This document shows, in pieces, positions 24,126-36,788 of a stretch of DNA of 64,000 nucleotides. The DNA comes from Gnetum montanum. Lineage: Eukaryota > Streptophyta > Gnetopsida > Gnetales > Gnetaceae. Location: contig MNCI01015663.1 in assembly GCA_015680685.1 (NCBI GenBank), forward strand, positions 53,330-117,329, written 5' to 3'. Positions within the stretch are counted from its first letter, which is position 1; the number at the start of each line of letters is the position of its first letter. The notes below the pieces were generated by a model. It made no database searches. It was not told the DNA's origin and saw only the letters and a program-made list of their open reading frames with translations. Both the position numbers and the translations under genes were made by a program.

Positions 24126-25473
24126 TTCATGGCACCTCCTCAGCATGCATCATGACTCATCAAACAAGTGAGCTTGCACAGTTCCAACAAGGGGTGGGAC
24201 GTTGCAATTCCTAAATGTAGTTCATGATGCTTAGAAAACACCCTCGGGAATATGTGCAACACCACTACCCCTAGCATCTTGCTAATCCTCAGGAGATGTC
24301 TTCTGACATCTTGCTAACCTTTTGGAGCTACCACCACCACGGCTCATCGCCCTGGCAGTAGCTTCCCTGATCAGTACCTACTACTGGAGTCCCAGCACTA
24401 TTGTGGCCTAGCCACAAAGTTGCTATCCTCCAGCCTCCACCTTGGCCCAAGCCCAAAAGACAATTAGCTACTAGGCATCTCACCTTACAGCTGAACTGCA
24501 TAATGTTTTCCTTATGCAGGGATTCCTAAGCACTTGCATCACCAAATTCCCAACCGCCTCAGCGTCGACTTCTCCACACAGATGCTGCCATAACTATTGT
24601 TGGCCTTTCTAGTTTAGACGTCGAATGGCTCAGCAACAACATCCATTGTTCCAGTAGCATTCAAAGCAAGTAAGACTCTTGCCTTCATTTTACATCATGG
24701 TTGCTTCTTCTGGTTTGCTCTCTATTGTGTTTGCCGGATGCATACTGGAGGGGCATCGGTCAGAGGTGCATTTCACCATAGAGGCAAGACACTACATCAT
24801 TCCAAAGTGGTCTTCCTGACTAGCTTAGCCACTTTGGAGTGCACATCCTTTCTTCCCCCTTAACCTTCTTTACCTCATTTCTTACACCCGCAATTCTCAC
24901 TCTCACCTCTTTTACAAATTTTCTTGATGTCTGTAAAGCCCTCCCGTATGCCCAACCACAAAGTCCATGACACACGTAACGTAACTCACCACATGGGCAG
25001 TATCTGTAGGCAGGTTAAAGCCCCACATGGATGTAACACAACTCATCCTAGGAAAGAAACACTTGTCCTACAACAAGGTTGTTTGCAAATGTAAATAGTA
25101 GAACAACAAAAGAAAAGCGTAAAAGAGCAAAAGCTCGCGAAAAAATAAAAAATATGCATAAAACAAATGGCACATCAACTATTTCGCAGTGACCCTCTCT
25201 AAGTATTCTGACGAGAGGCCAAAGGTCAACAAAAGCAAAGATGACTACGCAAAAAATTCCAACGAGAGACCTTGCTAAGTCTCATCTTTACCATTTTCCT
25301 AGACCTGCTCCCCCCAGTTTAACCTTTCCTCTTTCCCTGCACAGCCATCCTAGCACTCTCAAGCATAGCTAAGTGACATCTTGGTGATTACTGAAGAGTG
25401 ATGTTAACATCTTGTCTTTCGTGGTGTTTCGTATTCTTTGTTGGCATCTCTCGGATCCATCCTCTAGACGTCG
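24126..25473 (+). other. T1 3' untranslated interior
   Basis: No frame above 60 codons looks genuine and no pol motif is seen. The stretch is Pro/Ser/Leu-codon biased by base composition only. The right part (25,100-25,330) is purine-rich, leading to the PPT. Confidence 0.6.
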
Positions 25474-25488
25474 ACAAAGAGGGGCCAA
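25474..25488 (+). promoter_or_regulatory. Polypurine tract of T1
   Basis: ACAAAGAGGGGCCAA abuts the 3' LTR start TGAAACACCC, as expected for plus-strand priming. Confidence 0.8.
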
Positions 25489-27318
25489 TGAAACACCCTA
25501 AAAATTTCAAGGCAGTCTTGCTTCACCAGGTCTTGAAACTAAGGCAAGAATTTCCACAAGTGTAGCCTCATGACGACTTGGCAGGAAATGAATGCTCTAA
25601 GTTTAGACTATCTAGTCCGGTAAGTTTTCTACCTCCAATCCTGACAGGCCCAACAGACTCTCCAACCTGCCCACCTGGACAATTCATCCAACTGATAGTT
25701 TACTCAGAAAAGATGCTAAAAGTTGTCGATGGTGCTCAGGATGTGCAAAATAGTTCTGCAAGTTTTCTAGTAAAGAAGTTTGCTACACTATGTAGCATAG
25801 CAGGTCTCAGAAGATAATTGCTCAGGTGACCAAGTACAAACTGTTACAGGACCAAGTAATACACTATGCTACGCTACACAATGTAGCACAGCATAGCAAA
25901 GGCAAAACAGAAAGGCCTAGCTTACCTAGTGACTCCAATTGCACTTGGCAAGCACCCCAGCCTCCAAAACCAGTTGCCCTATTCGAATTCAAGTCCTTTG
26001 GCAAAATTCTTCTACCAGAAAGTGGCGGATTGAGCAAAAAGCAGGATACACTGGTTACTACGCTGTGATACACTACATAGCGTAGCATAGCATAGCATAG
26101 CGTAGCGACGATTCAAAAGTAGCAATGAGCATCTCAAATGCAAGTTTAGCAAGTTCAAAAGCTTCCCTTCACAAAAGGCGAAAGTTGCAGTTGTTAGCAT
26201 AATCAGAGCTCCAAGAAAGCATTTGCAACTTCGACATGAGTCGTAGATGAAACCAGCTGCTACGCTATGTTATGCCACGTAGCGTAGCGTAGCATAGCAA
26301 AGATGCAAAACCAAAAGGAAATGCTTCAAAAGTTAACCCAACGTGCTCCAAGGCTCCCAGCAAATGCAATTGACTTCAACGCAATTTTCTTCTTCAAACT
26401 GGTGGCTACACTGTGCTACACTACATAGCGTAGCACGGCGTAACAAGCAGCTACTCTACACCAACATGCTACACTCCATAGTGTAGCACAACGTAGCAAG
26501 TAGCTACGCTACTCCAGTATGCTTCACTCCTTGTTTGCATTGTTGTCACACTTGATTTAGCATCTCCAGTCTTGACAGCACATGGTTGCAGCGTAGCAAG
26601 TTCACGACTAGCTTTTGCACCTCCATATAGTATGGGCAAATCAGCATCTCATGGGACCAGGATACATGTCATCCAAGCCTCCTTTCTTGTGTGCTCCTAG
26701 CCCTATAAATACCCCAATGAGCAATGCACAAACGGTTGGCAAATTAGCAATTCAAAGGGTTGGCAAATTGAGAAATCTCCTAGTTGGCAAATTGGCAATT
26801 TGTTGGCGAATTTTAGCAGTTGGCATTGTTTTCTTTGGCATTTGGCATTATCTTTTTTGCTTGTTGGCTTTGTACTGTTGGCTTTGAAACTTGCACTCAA
26901 AAACATAGTTGAGGCATTTTGAGCATTTCGGTCATTCCTAGATACTCTGTGTGCCTTCGGTGTTGCATGATTCATTATACATTTTCAAGTAGAGAAGAGA
27001 ATCGAACCTGCAACTTTGCGGTGGTGCATTTTCTCATCCCAGTTACTTTGTTATTTCTATATTATCATCATTGTTTAGCATCATTTTCTTTATTATTACA
27101 TGTATTAATCATCAGTTAGATCTCACGTATTTCACACTTAAAACGACATTTACATAAGGTTAAGTTACACCAACTAAGTCCCTGTTTGATCGACCAGACA
27201 GTTCAAGGCACCCCGTTTCCATTTTTATCTAGCACGGCCCTCGCATGGATCTGGGGTTAAAAATTTTCACCCGACAACCTCTCGGTGTCTCCAGCCACCA
27301 ACATTTTTGGTTGCTACA
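25489..27318 (+). repeat. 3' LTR of T1
   Basis: 1,830 bp, TGAAACACCC...TTGGTTGCTACA, with TATAAATA at 26,704-26,711. The six palindrome clusters are at 25,780-25,802; 25,862-25,900; 26,062-26,107; 26,260-26,300; 26,405-26,450; 26,465-26,512. GTTGGCAAATT repeats at 26,732-26,815. Followed by the target duplication TTATC. Confidence 0.92.
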
Positions 27319-28886
27319 TTATCCATGCCTGAAGATAGGTGACTTCTTAGAAACTTTAATGTTTTTTGGACTCACATTAATTATAGAACTAGAAAGATGT
27401 ATTATCCATGCTTGAAGACACTCCTTTGCCCAATGGCGATGTCTCCTTTTAAAATAAATTGTGTTGTTAATAAATTTCTTCCTTCTACCTCATTGCCAAG
27501 TGTTAATATTTCATGCAGCTATGGTAGTCTTGTGGTTGTTAGTTATAAGATGATATAATGTGATGTCACTAGTAAGTGGTATGAACTTGGTTTAGATCTT
27601 GGATAGAAAGACTATGATCATTTTAACCATGCATCACATATAGAATTCATTATGCTATGGTAAGATACATCACATCTCATTTTCTGCAATCCCTACTCCT
27701 ACCATTCTACATCACTGCTATATACAATCATAACTTGATCGTTTTATATAATATAGTGGTATTTTCTTATTAAACCAATACTAACATGTGTGTTTGCAGA
27801 AGATAGGTATGTTTTACATTTAACTCCTTGAGTACCAATGAATAGTTGTAGGTGTGGTTATATAAGGGCACTAAGGGCAGGAAGCTACTTTGGGAAGGAT
27901 CCACTTATATAACTCTTAGTCTTCATACCTAATGATAAATTCTACATCATCTTATGCCTCCAGGACACTCATAAGATCATTTCTATTTCCCTACATTCTC
28001 ATCTTTATTCATATATTTAGCAATTTTGAACAACCATCTCCTACAAATCTTAATTGACTTACCTTTCCCAAACACCTTTCACACACTTTCGATGAAAAAT
28101 TAGTACATTCTAAGCATCACCTATTATTAAGAATCATTTAGACCATCTCTTTACCTTCCAAACTATCCAAGATATCCAATTTCTCCATTATAAATCATAC
28201 AAAATCTTGAAAACTTTAAGGGTGATATCATAGATACAATGTATTAGCCCTTGCGATATCACATCCACAATGTCGTATCTATGATGTATCCCTAATAAAA
28301 ATTTATATATGTGTGTGAGGTATTAGAAAAAATTTTCATTTTCTCATTTCACAAATAGGTAGTTCATGTTGTTTTTCCAACCTCCATGCTTCAGAGAGCC
28401 ATATCTTCCTCGCTACAACTCCAATTTGAGTTATTCTTATTTCCTTTTTCTCACGAAGTGATCAACTTAGTCATGGGAGAGAGTACTATGTCTACCTTAT
28501 GCAAAAAAATTTCTAATACCTAGAAGAATAAAGGAAGTGTAAGAAAAATAAGAGATGATTATATTTTAACCTAACAAAGGCTAATAAACCTAATGATTCT
28601 TTTCAAATAACAATTCAAATATACTTTAAATAAGAAATTAACAATTGTGATAGGTCATAAAGATAAATTTATTTATAGACATTAGAAAATTCTTCAATTA
28701 GTGGTTTTTCTTATAGAAGGATTTATCCAAGTTACAAATTTTCTTAACTCTACAATCTAAATTAGAATTAAAGTTAACATAAAGAAATAATTTTGATCAA
28801 AATCCAAGAACTCGAGAAAGGATTATGAACTATTAGAAATTTTTTCTAAGTTAGTTGGGTAATCTTAAAATTATTTATGATTTCAA
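27319..28886 (+). other. A1 3' spacer, right of T1
   Basis: Resumes the A1 sequence: CATGCCTGAAGATAGGTGAC parallels CATGCCTGAAAGTTGGTGGC in A3 (35,449). Further shared blocks are TTACATTTAAC...GGTTATATAAGGGCA (27,816-27,870) and AACTTAGTCATGGGAGAG (28,464-28,481), matching A3 at 35,870-35,930 and 36,455-36,480. No gene. A GATATC-rich stretch lies at 28,210-28,290. Confidence 0.65.
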
Positions 28887-31630
28887 ATGCCTCCCAAGAG
28901 ATACGAAGTAGAAGGACCTTCACAACTAAAGGAGAAAAGACCCAAAGGAAGAAGTAGAAGAAGAATCGAAGAATAAACTCCACTAGTAGAACAAGAGGCT
29001 CAATCTTACTGTATTCATCAACCTACACCCATAACAAGGCAATCTATGCAAGTAAAAGCTGATGCACCACATACTCAAGAATAGGGACAATACCTCACAC
29101 TCTTAAAAAAGCATCTTCAAGTCATCCAAGAAAACTCCATCATGTCCACTATCATAGTGGAATTAAATTTTGAACCATTCATGGAGTTTGCTCCTATTGA
29201 AGTTCTTGAACAACTATAAGCCTCTTCCTTGTGGTCCACCATCTTAAGTAATGGTAAATGGTACTTGGCAGAAGTTTACCAATTCTAGAAAAATAAATGG
29301 GATGATGTGACTATGAAAGTCAAGGGAATCACGGTGCCATACTCAATTGAAGCAATAGCCAAGGCACTGAATATTCTAAATGTTAGATCCAACATTGCCC
29401 AAATATCTACCAAGGTTGACATAGAGGCAAGAGAATTATGGCTATAGAGAACCTATGCAACCAATGAGAAAGAGTATAGTGGATTGTCCATAGCCAAGAA
29501 AATTCACTTTAAGATTGGGATATATCATTTATTCCCAACAAAAAGACTAAATAAAATTTTCACCTATACCACCAATGGAAGAATCATCTTGATGGAGAAA
29601 TTCTAGGCCAATATAGCTCATCTATTGTTCTTGGGAACCAAATGAAGATTCAAGGAGAAGGAGACAGAGACACTTACACTACCATTTCCTTGTCTCATTA
29701 GAAGATTACGTTGGAAAGTAGGAATATTAGGCTACACAAATGATGTCCTCCATAAAGCCCAAAATGCCTCATATGTTAAAATCTACTAATGCCACCAAAG
29801 AAAGATTAAGTGAAGAAGCCATTAAGCACTAAGTAAGTAGCAGGGTCTACACCAGTAGGAAACATTCTAGCCATGGGAATGGAACAAGCAAGATCCAATG
29901 GATCAACATCAGTTGTCAATAGACTAGGATAAAGTGCTCCTTTGGCATAATATGATTATAAATTCTTAATGAGTCATTTGAAACAGATTGCTAAGATAAT
30001 AATTTGGGGAAGCCATGAAGTCTCAAGCATGTATAGAGTGCGAGATAATCTTAATAAGCCTACCATATCAACAAAACCTATAAGTGGTCAAGTCTCATTG
30101 TTGGAAGAAGATGATAAGGACTAGACATAACAAATCTCAAGGAATGTTGCATCTTTCCAAGTGATGTTGGAAATAGGAGAAGGAGCCAGAGTTGTGATAA
30201 TACAACATCAGGATGTAGTCGGAGCAACAAAACTCATCATTGACCATATAAAAGAATCCTTTAATGTTCCCATTATGCCACCAACTGATATCACTGAAGT
30301 AAGAGATGCAAAAACATAGCTAGAACATCAATGACCCCAACAAAGCATGAGGTTATATTGGATAAACTATTGCAAATATGACAAGTTATGCAAAATCTCT
30401 TTGCTATCCTTAGTGATATCACTATAGTTTAGTTAAAAATAATTTCAACTAAGGGTAAGCTAGTCATGGCTAAAAACAAAATGCAACACACTAAAAACAA
30501 AGTGCAAAGATTACAAGAGGAACAAACCATACTAAAAGTCAAAAGTCAAAATCCTACACAATACATTACACTTGATGAGCTAGATCAATTCAAGAATGAA
30601 CAGATTAGCCAACTAACAACCAAGTATGCACAAATGGAGATGGAGAAAGAGAAGGTGCTATGAAATGCTTCAATGGCAGATGACTAAACATATGTCCATG
30701 CCAAAGCCCTAACTGTACTAGAAAAATAAAATAAGAAAATTGCTATGTAGAGTAAGCTTGACAAACATAGAGAAATAAAAGAATCTGCTAGAAAGAAGCA
30801 TTCATCAGCTAAGAATGAAATTTGCTCAAGTTAACCTTGACATTAGACAATTGGCCAAAGAAAACAAAACCCTATCAATGGAATAAGTCCATGTTGTATG
30901 CCAAAAATCAGCCATCACGATCATCACATGGTAAAATAAGTCCAACAAGCATGAACAACTAAAAGGACATTTCATAGATCAAGTGGGAATGTATAAGCAA
31001 ATCAACGAAAAAGGGCTCATCACAATACAAACACCCGATTGGAAATCCATCTCAAACATTCTTGCCCATGTACACCAAGCTAAAATTAAGAATAAAGACC
31101 TGCAAATTGATGATCCAACAAAGTACATGGGGTTAGCAAATATTTGATACGCTAACTTGGCTATGTCCAAACCAAGCAAGCCTAGAATAGAACTGGACCA
31201 GCATGTAACCATGGTCTACACAATGTATAAAAAAGAGTTTGTGGATAGAAAGGACACATAGCAAAAGCTCCACATAGCAAACTCTTAACTACAAGTGGTC
31301 AAAGCTAGCTACTAGGATCACAAGGATGTAGCAGTAAATCTGGACAATAGAATGAGTAACTACTAAGAATTAAAGAAAATGACTATGAATTTGGAAGAAG
31401 AGAGAAGGAAATTTTCAACATGGTACATAAAAGCCAACAAGATGTTCCCCCAATTCACTTATTCTTGAGAAGTATTGACTTCAGAAAACATTGCTAAATT
31501 TTCTTGAATCGTATATGATTCAAGATCTGAAGAAGAGAAGCTCTACACGCTACTCAATAGCTATCAATTTCAAAAGTCTGATGATAAGGGAAAGAAGCTA
31601 ATAAAGGAACCACCACCACCTAGAACATAA
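28887..31630 (+). pseudogene. A1 env-position ORF
   Basis: Starts MPPKRYEVEGPSQLKEKRPK at 28887, homologous to the A3 start MAPK at 36,789. The middle part contains GKWYLAEVYQF (29,250) and VKGITVPYSIEAIAKALNIL (29,318-29,380), the family block. The downstream third is Lys/Glu/Gln-rich with heptads (for example 30,466-30,663), consistent with a coiled coil, and ends KKLIKEPPPPRT at about 31,627. Several TAG stops. Role unknown. Confidence 0.7.
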
Positions 31631-31859
31631 GTGCTATATCAAGCTTTTTTTTATTTGCAGTGTTTTATTTTGACTTTTTTTATCATACATGTCAATCATG
31701 CGCTACATGATAATTTTGTAAACACCATTCGAACCATAATGTGGCATTCATGGTAGAGTCAGTTCTATATATAACACACAATGTCAAAGTCTATATATAA
31801 CCCCATAAATTTGTAAGGAACTTTAACATCCTTTTGATTTAACACAAGGATGAGTTTTC

Positions 31860-31876
31860 AGTTAGTCATGAAGGTA
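31860..31876 (+). promoter_or_regulatory. Polypurine tract of A1, decayed
   Basis: AGTTAGTCATGAAGGTA precedes the LTR start TGAT. The consensus from A3 and A5 is TCATTCAGTCATGGGGGTA. Confidence 0.65.
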
Positions 31877-32335
31877 TGATAAAACCTTTATTATGTAGAC
31901 TACAATATCGTAGTTATCATATCATAGCTCTACATATGTCATCATAGATGCAATGTAGTGAACCATGGTCATGCCTATAAATACCAACCCACTGTCACAC
32001 TAAAACAGCTTTTTGCCAACCTTTAGTGAAACTCTTACAATTTTTTTTCATAAGTTAGAGTTAGGGTAAATGCTCACAGTGTGGTAAATTATAGTTATAG
32101 AGGATATTTATTCGAGTGGATTATTCCTAGACACAATTCATAAATGGCAATAAAGATCAAGATTGTTTTTCATCATTGCAATAATTCACTTAGTATAATT
32201 CTACTTTTTCATATTATTTACATTTATTAAGTCTTTTACTATTACTAAGTCATTTAATATTTCAATGTCTATGAGTAAGGTGGAATAACTACAACTAGTT
32301 TCAAGCATAAAGTGTCACTATTTGGTACTAGACCA
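31877..32335 (+). repeat. Truncated 3' LTR of A1
   Basis: TGATAAAACCTTTATTATG corresponds to the 5' LTR at 124-143, then TATAAATACCAACC (31,976), TTATTCGAGTGGATT (32,108) and TTTCAAGCATAAAGTGT. Similarity fades near 32,335-32,370 and the last half of the LTR is missing. Confidence 0.75.
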
Positions 32336-33684
32336 TCAACTTTGACTTAATACTAGATAATGGAATCATGTGCATTGTGAGGCTAGAACAATTTGTGATG
32401 GCAGTGGATGAATTTAACATTGTCATTATTCATGAATTTAATAATGCTTACATAATTTTTTATATATACTAAGATAACCCATGAAATATGCATGTTCCTA
32501 ATTATGATTTACATCAAAAATTAAAAAATTTTAATTGTAATTTCTAATACGTGTAGCTAACATAAAAGTGCTTCAAGTATGACTTTAATTAGTATTCTCT
32601 TATAATACTTATTAGAGGATTTTGAACCCATATAATACTTTTTAGATAATAACATTCTTCTACGCTAGTGGTACAAGTATAAACATTGAATTTAGGGTAT
32701 TAATATGATAAATGCTAATTTTTTAATTTTTATATGATTTATGTTCCATAATTTACCCATATAATTCTAATTTTATATTTAAGTATGATTATTCCAATAC
32801 CAAATATGATGGCACTACTCTTAAAAAGCATTGTTCGACACCACCCTTGAGTTTGAAACTAGCTAAGTGTTCCAAAGTGAACTCAAGATGAATTACATCT
32901 CAATGGTCATAACACCTACACGCCTAGCATAATTGTACATAACACATTAGTCCATAGGTTAAGAGCACATCAAGTACATCTCATGAAATCATATAAGTGA
33001 CAAGATCAACATGACATGTACATACACACATAACCATAGTAAGCACAAGCAACTACACAAGAGACCCTGTTCCCATAGAAGAGCTAAGATGCATTCCTAC
33101 TATAACACATCTAGTAGTAAACCCTTCTCCAAAGAGAGGGTTGGTGGATCAAGCATTAGAGATGAACCTCATTTGCATGCCTATATATCTTTGTGATGCA
33201 ATACGTAAAAAATTAGGACCATGTAGACCCTTAATCATGGTTGTGATATCATGAAACCTGTGAGGATCTTTACAATTCTTTGTCCCTCATTCTAGAGGAA
33301 AGTAACCTTTGATTCACTAACAAGGCATGTTTTCCTATACTCTCCATGGCTTGAAGGAAACAATGTCCTCACAACTTAATTCTTTGTCCATACACATCAA
33401 AAATAAAGAGGCATATGGATATTGAGGGTATTAAGCATCTAAAAGCCCATCTAACAATTATTAAAAAGAAGGTTAATGGCTAGGATCATCAATCATAAAG
33501 CACAAATGTTGAGCTAAACCTAACATCCAACCAAAGAATAAGAATGCTCATGCAACCTAAATTAAAACAGAAAAGGCTTGCTCTTTTTCATGCAAACAAT
33601 ACTACCATTTCTATATAGAGTAAGACTTGTTTAAAATGCAAAGCATTTTCCTACACTTATAGTGATGCAAATGTGTAGTCTTCC
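32336..33684 (+). other. AT-rich unassigned sequence between A1 and C1
   Basis: No open frame with gene-like composition and no recognisable element ends; I see nothing I can name. It is the left flank of C1, whose right flank is 46,573 onward. Confidence 0.4.
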
Positions 33685-34204
33685 TGCAACATCCCATTCC
33701 TAAGTACCATGGAAAACATCAAATATTTGTAACATTTGACATTATGCATAAAGGAAATAATAGGAAAAATGTGGAAGGCAAATGAAAAGGATGCTTTATT
33801 AATGTGGAATAATGTATCTATATCCTACTTTCATGTTTCCTTGTAATTAATGTCCTTCAGCATCTATCCCATAGACGCAATCTAACACTACTATCATGGT
33901 TAAGCCTATCACTAACTAGAAGGGATGGCTAGTCATCTTCTTGTCCAACTTCATCTTGTAGTTGTTACTCACCTTTACTAACTTTTCAACTCCATGCTAA
34001 TGCAACCTAAAATGCTAGGTATAAATAAATTAGGTCAAACCTCTAAAGGTCATCTTGATAGATATGCCTATTATTACAATGTGGCCTTTTGGGTCTTAAT
34101 TACAACTTATCCTTTTAGGTCTTATTATAATAACTACATCACTTGTTAAGAAGAGACACCATCTTTGTTATGAAGTGGCACCATTCAAGACTAGGGACAT
34201 GACA
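33685..34204 (-). repeat. 3' LTR of C1
   Basis: On the - strand it starts TGTCATGTCCCTAG and ends GGGATGTTGCA. The shared core with the right LTR includes CATGGAAAACATCAAATATTTG and ATGGCTAGTCATCTTCTTGT-type blocks; GGTATAAATA lies near 34,018. Confidence 0.8.
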
Positions 34205-34222
34205 ATCTACCCCCTCAAGTTC
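34205..34222 (-). promoter_or_regulatory. Polypurine tract of C1
   Basis: The - strand reads GAACTTGAGGGGGTAGAT directly before the LTR start TGTCATG. Confidence 0.75.
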
Positions 34223-34434
34223 TATTCATCCTTAAACAAGTCCATGTTCATGATCTTTTTTTAAGTCCAATGTTTCTTCCATGTTCCAATACTCCAATAC
34301 TTTGATTTCTCCTTATTAAATGGGGTTAAATATCATAATTTTCTCCTACTTATTTTGCAAATAAAATATAAGTGAGAAGAATGTATTGGAATTAAATCTT
34401 CTCTTATCAATACTTACCTTTATTCTCTAAGGTA

Positions 34435-34917
34435 ATGACAACAAATAAATTAAGGGTCTATCAACATCAAAAGCGTCCCTTCTTTAAACATGACCGTAGG
34501 AAGGGACAACATAATCCCAAGGCCACTACATCCTTCGATACAGCACAAGCCCAACAATGTGGTGCACCCTTATCTTCGAAGCCAACACCTCATGTTACTT
34601 CATTAGGGCCACCAACTAATACTCCAACAACCATATGGCCCAATGAACACAATCATGGAAGGAAACATCCTGATCCTTACATACCATCTAACGGTCCTAA
34701 ATATCATAGTGGGTCAACTCGTTATCCAGGAACTACATCGTATAAATTGCCCCACTATGCTTATTATAACCTAGTGTGTGAAACCCAACGTGGTAAGTAT
34801 GGCCAAGTTCTAATACTTCCAACATGCAAGGATCCCCGTCGTCAATTATTAATCCTTGTCATCCTCAACCGTTTAGCTATGAGGGATATCCCCCATTCTA
34901 ATAGCAAGCAAGATTAA
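34435..34917 (+). pseudogene. A3 gag-tail-like ORF
   Basis: 160 uninterrupted codons rich in Pro, Thr, His, Gln and Asn. The position just before the T-rich spacer and the composition fit the low-complexity Gag tail of the family, but no diagnostic motif is present. It is the longest clean frame among the A-family gag pieces here. Confidence 0.45.
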
Positions 34918-36788
34918 TAAATACTTTTCATTTTCTTTAATTTTACAACTTTTTGTTTTCCCAGTTTTTCATTTTTCAATTTCTTGTTTTATCTTTTTGT
35001 CTTTTTGTCTCTTTACATTTTTATCAGTAATCTCATCTACGAATAAAACACTCATGTGGATCGTTGGTTGAGGTGTGTTCTATGTTGTCGAGTCTCAAAC
35101 AATCAATTATTTGGATAGTGAGCCCATTACACCCACTCATCCATTCTACAAATAAGAGGTTCTGTTCAAGGGTATAGTGATATTCTTGACATTTTTAAAA
35201 CCTAAAATTAATTTTGTGTTCATTGTACCCCGAATGAAGAAGAATGGACCAAGAGAGAATGATTAGGGTGTGACATCAAGGGGACTTACAGATTCTCTTT
35301 GGCAACATCTGTGGGAGTTATCATGCAATGAGGCTTTACTAAGATCCTTGTAGATCTAATGAAAAATGGGAGTAAGAGTAATCAAGAGGGCACTCAAAAA
35401 TCCAATGTTGTTCTAGGGGGTTCCACTGGAAAGACATGTACCCATGCCTGAAAGTTGGTGGCTTCTCTGGATTCAACAATAAAAAGAAAGAAAGAAAAAA
35501 AGAAAAAGGAAGTGCCACAAAACAAAAATCACTCCTCCCTTGAACAAAATGCTAAATGATCATATGCCTTGTTGTTATGGTACTCTCATAGTTGCTCATC
35601 ATGGGATGAAACAATGCGATGTCACTGATTAGAGGAATGGACTTGGTCCTGATCTTGGAACAATGGGTTAATGACACCTTAATCATGCTTTACACGCAGG
35701 ATTCACTATGCCTAGGGTCAGTTACCTCATGTCCCAATCTCTACGATCCCTTCTATACTTCGTCTCATCTCATTGTTTGTGTAATTGTAGCTCGTGTCCT
35801 GTGTAACATAGAATTCTTACCTCATTCCGGTGATATTTACATGTGTGTGTTTTGTGGAATTAGTGTGGATTACATTTAACCCTTCTAGTACCCACGAACA
35901 CTTTTAAGTGTGGTTACACAAGGGCATTATAGGTTGGAACCTGCTTTGGGGAGGACCTACTTGTGTAATCCTTTGTAATTTTCACTTATGACATAGCTCA
36001 CACACACCATTTATTACCCTCAACGTATTGTTCATGATATTCTTTCCCTTATTACTATCCCTCCGATTCAACGTTCTTATGAATCATCACATAGCCTTTT
36101 TCTCTACCATCCGAGGTCCTTATTAATAAATTCCACACCATCATAATTTTTGTGCCTTCAGAACTAGTTGAATTACCCTAGAACCCTTTAACAATCGTCT
36201 AGATGTCCTTAGTTTACATCATTTAATTTCAAAAGAAATATTAAAAATTCAGTACATTCTCTAAGTTCCCTAACTTCGATGAAAATATATATACGTGACC
36301 CCCCTGTGCTAATCAACATCATTTACAACTATTCATGTAGGGGAAGTTTTTCAAATTCCTCTCTACAACTCACGATTGTGCACCCCTTGCTTTCATATCA
36401 ATATCTCGCTCGCTGGTACTCCGATTTTCATTCCGTCTGAACCTACTTGACCTCGGAGTGTTCAACTTAGTCGTGGGGGAGGGACACACACCGAATAGTG
36501 CATAAATTTTTTGAAATTCATCATCGCCCAAAGGACATCTGTAAGGGTAATTAGTTGTAAAATTAAGAATAGAATGTGTCAAAAAAAATTTCATCCCCTT
36601 AGCTATACCAAAAAATTAAATTTGAAAACCACCTAAACAAAGAGGACTCAACATTATAATCTTTCGGGGACATGTTCTTCCAATAATTAACATCACACGG
36701 AAATAAAGTAAATCTATTAAGGCAAGCAGTAAGGTATAACCTAAATTTGGTAACAACCTTACTAACGATTGGCCCCGTGTAATTGCAG
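34918..36788 (+). other. A3 3' spacer
   Basis: T-rich 34,920-35,030. Conserved non-coding blocks: CACTGGAAAGACATGTACCC (35,427), TTACATTTAACCC...GTGTGGTTACACAAGGGCA (35,871-35,926) and GTTCAACTTAGTCGTGGGGG (36,459-36,478). The last bases before the next ATG, GTGTAATTGCAG, look like a splice acceptor, so the third ORF may have been made from a spliced RNA. Confidence 0.6.

Larger units (their letters stand above)
17363..27318 (+). mobile_element. T1: complete non-autonomous Tat-like LTR element (gag-protease only)
   Basis: LTRs are 17363-19175 and 25489-27318. A PBS candidate lies at 19,176-19,200 and the PPT ACAAAGAGGGGCCAA at 25,474-25,488. Perfect 5-bp target duplications TTATC lie at 17358-17362 and 27319-27323. 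The interior (6.3 kb) holds gag (19,395-22,320) and a protease region (22,510-23,220), then tandem repeats and non-coding sequence. RT, RNase H and integrase are absent. This is the arrangement described for gag-only, trans-mobilised elements (TR-GAG). The two LTRs look about 90% alike by eye, with mostly transition differences. It is inserted in the A1 3' spacer. Confidence 0.92.
71..32335 (+). mobile_element. A1: Athila-like Ty3/gypsy element, split by two insertions
   Basis: The element runs in four steps: 5' LTR 71-954; gag 1097-3044; then, after A2 is removed, gag end and protease at 15,029-16,170; then, after T1 is removed, a 3' region with an env-position ORF (28,887-31,630), a PPT and a truncated 3' LTR. 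Continuity is shown by the duplicated target sites CAAGG (3040-3044/15024-15028) and TTATC (17358-17362/27319-27323), and by homology of the rejoined sequence with A3 (about 35,430-35,480). The rejoined length is about 10.3 kb. RT, RNase H and integrase are absent, so it depended on another element for mobility. All reading frames carry stops. The lineage call rests on the tRNA-Asp-type PBS, the gag type and the third ORF. Confidence 0.85.
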
